From: an uncultured Oribacterium sp.
GTDB lineage: Bacteria; Bacillota; Clostridia; Lachnospirales; Lachnospiraceae
Direction: 5' to 3'
Length of the DNA: 64,000 bases
Assembly (NCBI GenBank): GCA_934270345.1
Contig: CAKQPT010000006.1
Coordinates: forward strand, 1 to 64,000
Positions 58,988-64,000 of this stretch are shown one piece after another (position 1 is the stretch's first letter; every line of letters starts with the position of its first letter). The notes below the pieces were generated by a model. That model saw only the letters and a list, made by a program, of their open reading frames with translations, searched no databases and had not been told where the DNA came from. The translations under genes and the position numbers were made by a program.

Positions 58988-59677
58988 ATGGAAAAGAAAG
59001 ATAGAGATGATACCAAAAAAAGAATTTTAAAAACAGCCGTCAGGCTTTTTGCTGAATATGGTTATGCAGGAACTTCTACGCGTATGATCGCAACGGAAGC
59101 GGGCGTGAATCTGTCTGCGATTTCGTTTCATTATAATGGTAAAGAGGGACTGTATCAGGAAACCCTCCGATATCTCGGGGAGCAGGTCGGTGATTATTAC
59201 AATCCGATTTATGAGAAAGTTAACCGTGATTTTGATGAGCATACGATGACGAAGGAAAAGGCTTTTAATTATATCGAAGAAATCATCGATCTGCAGTTAC
59301 AAGCCGCTTTTTCCAGAAGCAACCGCTGTACTGTTCATATGGTATGGCAGGAAGATCGCGGACCGAAGGGAGAACAGCCGCTGGCAGACATTCTCTTCAC
59401 GGAGGTGGAAAGTGTGATGGCTCAGCTCCTGAAGTTTTTAGCACCGGGACTGAACCTCGAAGAAGCCTTTATCGTGAGCCGTCACGTCAATGGCAGTATC
59501 ATTTCGTTCGGAGAACATCAGCATCTGGTCTCACCGTTTATATCAAAAAAAACGAGCTCTGCTCCGGTCAGAGAATGGATTCCGAAGATGATAAAGAATG
59601 ATTGTCTTATGATCGTGCACGGCGTAGTCGAGGGAGCCTCATATGTAGGTTCCGACGACCGAATCGAAATCAGATGA
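58988..59677 (+). CDS. TetR family transcriptional regulator
   Basis: A 229-residue repressor-type protein. The N-terminal helix-turn-helix is RILKTAVRLFAEYGYAGTSTRMIATEAGVNLSAISFHYNGKEGLYQET, read here as RLFAEYGYAGTSTRMIATEA plus VNLSAISFHYNGKEGLYQET. The C-terminal domain is of the CerR-like type. AGAGGGAAATTTGG precedes the ATG. It is probably co-transcribed with the ThiF-like gene and may control the molybdenum hydroxylase genes downstream; the repeats at 59999-60023 are candidate binding sites. Confidence 0.92.
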   Translation: MEKKDRDDTKKRILKTAVRLFAEYGYAGTSTRMIATEAGVNLSAISFHYNGKEGLYQETLRYLGEQVGDYYNPIYEKVNRDFDEHTMTKEKAFNYIEEIIDLQLQAAFSRSNRCTVHMVWQEDRGPKGEQPLADILFTEVESVMAQLLKFLAPGLNLEEAFIVSRHVNGSIISFGEHQHLVSPFISKKTSSAPVREWIPKMIKNDCLMIVHGVVEGASYVGSDDRIEIR

Positions 59678-59755
59678 GCTGAAAAATGATACGATGAAAA
59701 GCAAAAGGCATGAAGCTGAGTTGCAGCATGCATACAAAAGAATCCGAGCGATATA

Positions 59756-59800
59756 AACCATCAACTGGAAGAAACATACTTCCGGGTGATGGTTTTTTAT
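59756..59800 (+). terminator. Intrinsic terminator after the TetR gene
   Basis: AACCATCA pairs with TGATGGTT, extended by CTGGAAG with CTTCCGG, followed by six T bases (59793-59798). It separates the ThiF-TetR unit from the hydroxylase operon. Confidence 0.88.
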
Positions 59801-59958
59801 TGCGCTGATGGAGTGCATCAGGTGAGTTGCTGTACAAAGTGCACAGTTAGAATGGGCTAACATATGATTCGGATATACATTAGTGCCTGTTTTTCAGATT
59901 ATAGATTGTTCAAAGCGTATATTATTTTAAAACAAAACGCATTTGTATATGTGCAATA

Positions 59959-59987
59959 TTGACAATACATGGCAACACCGTTAAAAT
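59959..59987 (+). promoter_or_regulatory. Promoter of the molybdenum hydroxylase operon
   Basis: TTGACA (59959-59964), 17 bases, TAAAAT (59982-59987). The start near 59994 gives a leader of about 95 bases with an AAGGAGG before the first gene. The remaining AT-rich gap from 59801 has no gene. Confidence 0.75.
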
Positions 59988-59998
59988 TAAATCAAATC

Positions 59999-60023
59999 AA
60001 ACGAACGACCTAAACGAACGTCC
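59999..60023 (+). promoter_or_regulatory. Direct repeat AAACGAACG(A/T)CC, candidate regulator site
   Basis: Two 12-base copies, 59999-60010 and 60012-60023, with a 13-base period, just downstream of the predicted transcription start. Their position fits a roadblock operator, for example of the TetR protein encoded upstream. Confidence 0.45.
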
Positions 60024-60089
60024 GATTCATAGCCTGGATGTTCGCGAAATGAAACGTCACATCATAAACAACAAGGAGGTTCAAAAAGT

Positions 60090-60713
60090 ATGAAAAAGGA
60101 TTTTGTAACTCTGACAGTAAACAAACGAGAATATACGTTTTCTGTCGGCACGGCCTTTGGACAGCTTCCACCATCCGAAACACTCGTAGATACATTAAGA
60201 AATCGTCTGGGATTGACCGGAACGAAATCGTCCTGTAACGAAGGTGCATGTGGGTGCTGTACCGTAATCAAGGATACGTATGCAGTCGCATCCTGCATGA
60301 CACTCACGGTGGACTGTGATGGTAGTGATATCATCACCATCGAAGGACTGGAGGATCCGGAGAAGGGACTCGATCCGATTCAGCAGGCCTTTATCGATGA
60401 GTACTCTTTCCAGTGTGGCTACTGCACACCAGGTATCATCATGTCGGCGAAGGCACTGTTCATGCATAATCCGCATCCGACTGCGGAGGAGATTCAGGAA
60501 GCACTTTCCGGTAATTTCTGCCGTTGCATCAGTCATTATACCGTATTGAGAGCGCTTAATAAGGTGGCAGGAAATGAGGATGCAGAACTTTCCGAGATGC
60601 ATCGGGCAGTGGATGATATCCCTGAAGAGGATCGTATTCCGGTTCGTGAAAACAAGCATCCGTATAATCCTTCGACCTGGCAGGCATGCAATGAGCATTC
60701 ATTAGCAGATTAA
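60090..60713 (+). CDS. Molybdenum hydroxylase, [2Fe-2S] subunit
   Basis: A 207-residue iron-sulfur subunit of the xanthine dehydrogenase/aldehyde oxidase family. The plant-type cluster motif is CNEGACGCCTVI plus a later Cys, and the second cluster is CGYCTPGIIMSAKAL with NFCRCISHY. The C-terminal 45 residues are an extension with EMHRAVDDIPEEDRIP and a Trp-rich tail, which is not usual for CoxS. AAGGAGG precedes ATG 60090. It passes electrons from the molybdenum site to the FAD subunit. Confidence 0.94.
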   Translation: MKKDFVTLTVNKREYTFSVGTAFGQLPPSETLVDTLRNRLGLTGTKSSCNEGACGCCTVIKDTYAVASCMTLTVDCDGSDIITIEGLEDPEKGLDPIQQAFIDEYSFQCGYCTPGIIMSAKALFMHNPHPTAEEIQEALSGNFCRCISHYTVLRALNKVAGNEDAELSEMHRAVDDIPEEDRIPVRENKHPYNPSTWQACNEHSLAD

Positions 60714-60727
60714 GGAGGGCCTTCAAA

Positions 60728-63067
60728 ATGAGTGCAGCAGATAAGAAAATGAATTACCGTGATGTGGTTCAGCCGAACTATCGTCATGTTGGTAAATATA
60801 CCCCGAGAATCGATGCCAAGGATATCGTGACCGGACATGCAACCTATCTGGATGATTTTAATGTTCCTGGACAGTTGTATGGTAAAACCCTGCGTTCTCC
60901 GTATCCGCATGCAAAGATTCTATCCATCGATGCGACGAAGGCAGAGGCACTTCCGGGAGTACGTGCAGTCGTGACCTATAAGAATGTTCCGGAGCAGTGG
61001 GGACTCGGCCTTCCGGTACATCGTCATCTTCTCGAGGATGAGGTCTGGTGTGTCGGTGATGTCGTCGCACTGGTTGCCGCTGATACGCTGGAAATCGCAG
61101 AAGAAGCCCTCGATCTGATCGACGTCGAGTATAAGAAGCTTCCGGCTGTATTTAATGCAGAGGATGCTCTGAAGGAAGGTGCACCGCAGCTTTATAAGAG
61201 ATTCCCTGGAAATCATGTAGATAATGGTATCAAGTATTTCCAGCCGGATGGTCCGTGGTGGCAGATCCGCCGAGGCGATCCGGAGGCAGCCTTTGCAGAG
61301 TGTGACTATGTTGCAGAGGATCGCGTTGAGTTCGATAAGATGCCGTCACCGGCCGCGCCGGAGACACCGTCAGCCATCGCAAAGTGGACGGGAGGAACCG
61401 ACTATACCCTGTGGGCATCGTCTCAGTCTTCCCATATCCTGAAACTGATGGCCGAGGGCCGTATCGACCATTCAAACTTCGATGTTCGTACGTTCAATGT
61501 CGGCGGTTCTTATGGTAATAAGCAGTCCCTGATGACGACCGTCCTTTCCGCATGTATGCTGTCCCGTGTGACCAGTAAGCCGGTAAAGGTAGTCATGACC
61601 AAGGAAGAGCAGTTGACCTGCTATGAGGTTCGTCTCGGATCCATCATGAATGCCAAGATCGGTATCACGAAGGATGGCATCGTAAATGCGATTAAGGGCA
61701 AGTGGCTGGTAGATACCGGATCCATCGCAGACTCGATTCAGGGCCAGGTCGGTGTCGGTCTCGGCGAGGCGCAGCTCGTATGTGCGAAGTGCGCAAACTG
61801 GGATATGGATTCTGAAATTGCCGTTACGAATCGGCAGGCAGCCGGCATCGTACGTGGTTATGGCGGACAGGAGCTGAACAGCTGTCTCGAGCGTCTCATG
61901 GCGACTGCGATGAAGGAAGGAAATCTCAATCCGCTTGACGTGTTTAAGAAGAATTACGTGGCACCGGGTGATCGCTTCCAGTGGCGTGATGGTCGCTGGT
62001 GGCAGTCCAGATCCTCGATGTTCTTCCCGGAAGCGATGCAGGGTGCTGCGGATCGTTTCGACTGGGATAAGAAGTGGGTCGGCTGGAATAAGCCGTACTG
62101 GGTAAGCCCGGATGGCAAGAAGGCCAGAGGCGTCGGTATGGGCGTTATCGGTAATGCCGATATCAATGAGGATAATACAGAGTGTATCTGTCGTATCATC
62201 CCGGATCTCGTAGGTAAGCCGAGAGCATCGAAGACGGTGATCGAGATGGATGTTACCGAGTCTGGTATGGGTACGAGATCAAATGTAGTCAAGCAGGTGG
62301 CAGAAATCCTTAATGTGCCGGTAGAGACGGTCTATATCACGGATCCTGGTTCGAAGTATAATCCTTCCAACTATGGTCTTTGCGGTTCCAGAGGTACGAT
62401 CACGACCGGTAAGGCAGCGACACTGGCAGCGATGGAGTGTAAGCAGAAAGCACTGGAACTCGCAGCAACGCACTTCCACAGATCCATCGACCAGATGGAA
62501 ACGAAGGACTATATGGTTTATGTGCGCGATACACCTGAGCTTATGGTTCCGATGTTTAAGCTCTGCGATAAGGAGCTTTCCATCTGTGGATATGGTAAGC
62601 ACCTGGAGCTCTTCAATATTCCGAGCTGTATCGCGGTGTTCGTCGATGTCGAGGTCGACCTCGAGACGGGTCGTCAGCGCTTACTTCATATCGGTGCAGG
62701 AACGGATATCGGACAGATTCTCGATCCGAAGGCGGTGGAGATGCAGCTGCATGGTGGCATCGGATCTGCCTGCGTAGATACAGCGTCGATGGAGGAATGC
62801 TTACAGGATCCGATCACCGGACGTCTGGTGACCGCAAGCATGCTCGAGTATAAGATGAGAACCTTTAATGAGTTCCCGACCTATGACGCATACGTCATGG
62901 AATCGCAGATCGATACCTATGTATTTAAGGCACTCGGCATCGGTGAAGTATCCGGTGCGGCACTCGGTGGTGCAGTTCTGATGGCGATTTCCAATGCAAC
63001 CGGAAAGGATATCAAGACCTACCCTGCAACGCCTGGCGTGATTCTGAGCGCCATCGGCAAGGCATAA
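60728..63067 (+). CDS. Molybdenum hydroxylase, large molybdopterin-binding subunit
   Basis: A 779-residue catalytic subunit. The start, RIDAKDIVTGHATYLDDFNVPGQLYGKTLRSPYPHAKI, is typical of XdhA/CoxL; NVGGSYGNKQ, RGYGGQELN and KALGIGEVSGAALGGAVL are cofactor motifs, the last with the catalytic Glu. CGSRGTITTG and GAGTDIGQILDP also fit. It is complete and slightly shorter than CoxL. The substrate (purine, aldehyde or aromatic) cannot be told. It follows the 2Fe-2S gene after 14 bases and is followed by the FAD fusion gene after 18. Confidence 0.94.
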   Translation: MSAADKKMNYRDVVQPNYRHVGKYTPRIDAKDIVTGHATYLDDFNVPGQLYGKTLRSPYPHAKILSIDATKAEALPGVRAVVTYKNVPEQWGLGLPVHRHLLEDEVWCVGDVVALVAADTLEIAEEALDLIDVEYKKLPAVFNAEDALKEGAPQLYKRFPGNHVDNGIKYFQPDGPWWQIRRGDPEAAFAECDYVAEDRVEFDKMPSPAAPETPSAIAKWTGGTDYTLWASSQSSHILKLMAEGRIDHSNFDVRTFNVGGSYGNKQSLMTTVLSACMLSRVTSKPVKVVMTKEEQLTCYEVRLGSIMNAKIGITKDGIVNAIKGKWLVDTGSIADSIQGQVGVGLGEAQLVCAKCANWDMDSEIAVTNRQAAGIVRGYGGQELNSCLERLMATAMKEGNLNPLDVFKKNYVAPGDRFQWRDGRWWQSRSSMFFPEAMQGAADRFDWDKKWVGWNKPYWVSPDGKKARGVGMGVIGNADINEDNTECICRIIPDLVGKPRASKTVIEMDVTESGMGTRSNVVKQVAEILNVPVETVYITDPGSKYNPSNYGLCGSRGTITTGKAATLAAMECKQKALELAATHFHRSIDQMETKDYMVYVRDTPELMVPMFKLCDKELSICGYGKHLELFNIPSCIAVFVDVEVDLETGRQRLLHIGAGTDIGQILDPKAVEMQLHGGIGSACVDTASMEECLQDPITGRLVTASMLEYKMRTFNEFPTYDAYVMESQIDTYVFKALGIGEVSGAALGGAVLMAISNATGKDIKTYPATPGVILSAIGKA

Positions 63068-63085
63068 TCGAAGGAGGAACCGATC

Positions 63086-64000
63086 GTGAGAAATTTTGAT
63101 TATGAGAGTGCGGCTTCTTTTGAAGAGGCCAGCACGTTATTAAAGAATACAGAATCCGGTAAGGCAGTGGCCATCGCCGGAGGTACAGACCTCGTCGGTG
63201 TGATGAAGGAAAAGATCCTGAAGAAGGCACCGGAGAAGGTTGTCAATCTGAAAACCATCCAGGAAGGAAATTATATTAAAGAGGAAGGAAATGCGATCGA
63301 AATCGGTGCCCTGACGAAACTGACACAGATCGTGGAGAGTCCGGAGCTGACGGAGGGAGCAGCGGCAGTTCAGGAAGCAGCGAAATCCATCGCTTCTCCG
63401 ATCATCCGTAACGAAGGAACCATCGGTGGTAATCTCTGTCAGGATGTGCGTTGCTGGTTCTACCGCTATCCGAATGGCGTCGGTGGAAGACTCGACTGTG
63501 CGCGTAAGGGTGGTGAAGAGTGCTTCGCGATTCAGGGGCAGAACCGCTATCACTCCATCTATGGTGGCATGAAGACCGGTTTTACACCATGTTCCCATGA
63601 GTGCCCTGGCAATACGGATATTCCGGGATACATGGCGAAGCTGCGTGAAGGCGACTGGGATGGCGCTGCCAGAATCTTCCTCGAGTACAATCCGATGCCG
63701 ATGGTTACCTCCAGGGTATGTCCGCATAACTGTCAGCTGAAGTGCAATCAGAATCAGCACGGCGATCCGGTCGATATCCATGCCGTAGAGCGTTCACTCG
63801 GCGACTATATCATCGCGCATTATGATGACTATTTTAAGGCACCGGAACAGGAGTCTGGTAAAAAGGTGGCCATCGTCGGAGCAGGCCCTGGTGGTCTGAC
63901 TGCAGCATATTATCTCCGTCGTGCCGGTGAAAAGGTCGTGGTATATGATCGTATGGAGAAGGCGGGTGGTGTTCTTCAGTATGGTATCCCACACTATCGT
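63086..64000 (+). CDS. FAD subunit of molybdenum hydroxylase fused to GltD-like NAD(P)H oxidoreductase (partial)
   Basis: The gene starts at GTG 63086 (GGAGGAAC at 63073-63080 upstream) and has no stop before the window end, so at least 305 residues are seen. Residues 1-165 are a CoxM-type FAD-binding domain: AIAGGTDLVGVMKEKIL, IIRNEGTIGGNLCQDVRCWFYR, CFAIQGQNRYHSIYG. Then, without a break, comes a GltD-type region: CSHECPGNTDIPGYMAKLREG, SRVCPHNCQLKCNQNQHG and VAIVGAGPGGLTAAYYLRRAG, the [4Fe-4S] and FAD motifs of glutamate synthase small subunit and NfnB. The fusion gives the hydroxylase its own NAD(P)H-linked electron outlet. Confidence 0.88.
   Translation, partial: MRNFDYESAASFEEASTLLKNTESGKAVAIAGGTDLVGVMKEKILKKAPEKVVNLKTIQEGNYIKEEGNAIEIGALTKLTQIVESPELTEGAAAVQEAAKSIASPIIRNEGTIGGNLCQDVRCWFYRYPNGVGGRLDCARKGGEECFAIQGQNRYHSIYGGMKTGFTPCSHECPGNTDIPGYMAKLREGDWDGAARIFLEYNPMPMVTSRVCPHNCQLKCNQNQHGDPVDIHAVERSLGDYIIAHYDDYFKAPEQESGKKVAIVGAGPGGLTAAYYLRRAGEKVVVYDRMEKAGGVLQYGIPHYR

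Overview
The window looks like chromosomal DNA from a Bacillota anaerobe of the class Clostridia, most likely a GC-rich member of the Lachnospiraceae. The reasons are DUF3793 beside a short flavodoxin, a HisZ-dependent short HisG, an AAA-ATPase-like/PD-(D/E)XK protein of the kind common in that family, a cytoplasmic GH28 pectin enzyme under a GntR regulator, purple-bacteria-unlike AGGAGG ribosome binding sites, and a sodium-pump type decarboxylase subunit. No rRNA, tRNA, CRISPR array, prophage or intact insertion sequence was seen. Species cannot be fixed from the sequence alone.

Layout. 0.1-2.6 kb: DUF3793 protein, flavodoxin, a structured leader region and a class I glutamine amidotransferase-like peptidase. 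2.8-6.0 kb: a polar amino acid ABC transporter (binding protein, permease, ATPase) and a cytidylate-kinase-like protein. 6.1-7.6 kb (minus): a stand-alone OadB-type membrane subunit plus a 42-residue membrane peptide, under what reads as a yybP-ykoY manganese riboswitch with its own promoter and terminator. 7.7-14.4 kb: acetolactate synthase with a leader terminator, a GGDEF-PAS membrane protein, a secreted metallo-beta-lactamase-fold protein and D-Ala-D-Ala ligase. 14.7-19.9 kb: a GntR/FCD regulator divergent from a galacturonide utilisation operon, separated by six TGTATACA-type operators. 20.2-26.7 kb: small redox genes, two MATE exporters, an HD protein and an acetyltransferase. 27.0-38.9 kb: a type IV pilus locus (prepilin peptidase, PilM, PilN, PilO, three small pseudopilins and an 1860-residue prepilin-like GLUG adhesin). 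39.0-45.6 kb: HD protein, AAA-ATPase-like protein, NAD salvage pair and a GAF-GGDEF protein. 45.9-57.2 kb: a histidine operon hisC-B-Z-G-D-H-A-F-I, then NUDIX, a spermidine-synthase-like protein, histidinol phosphatase and a GNAT enzyme; hisE is absent. 57.2-64 kb: a MoaD-like/Cys-rich pair divergent from a ThiF-like activator and TetR, followed by a three-subunit molybdenum hydroxylase whose FAD subunit is fused to a GltD-like NAD(P)H oxidoreductase and runs off the window.

How parts connect. The pterin-sulfur carrier pair and the molybdenum hydroxylase probably form one cofactor-plus-enzyme unit under TetR control. Two diguanylate cyclases occur in the same 64 kb as a type IV pilus locus, a common functional pairing, but no direct link is visible. 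Two DNA-level repeat systems run across the window: a palindrome family with the core GGGGTC(A/T)GACCCC at four loci, and a short motif centred on GCCAATG (for example GAGACATTGGC, six exact copies) found in genes, in several reading frames, and between genes. Several core enzymes also carry Ala/Ser/Thr-rich insertions not usual for their families.

The most unusual point is the manganese riboswitch in front of an orphan OadB-type subunit, which suggests a cation-handling role rather than decarboxylation. All calls are by reading; no database search was run.
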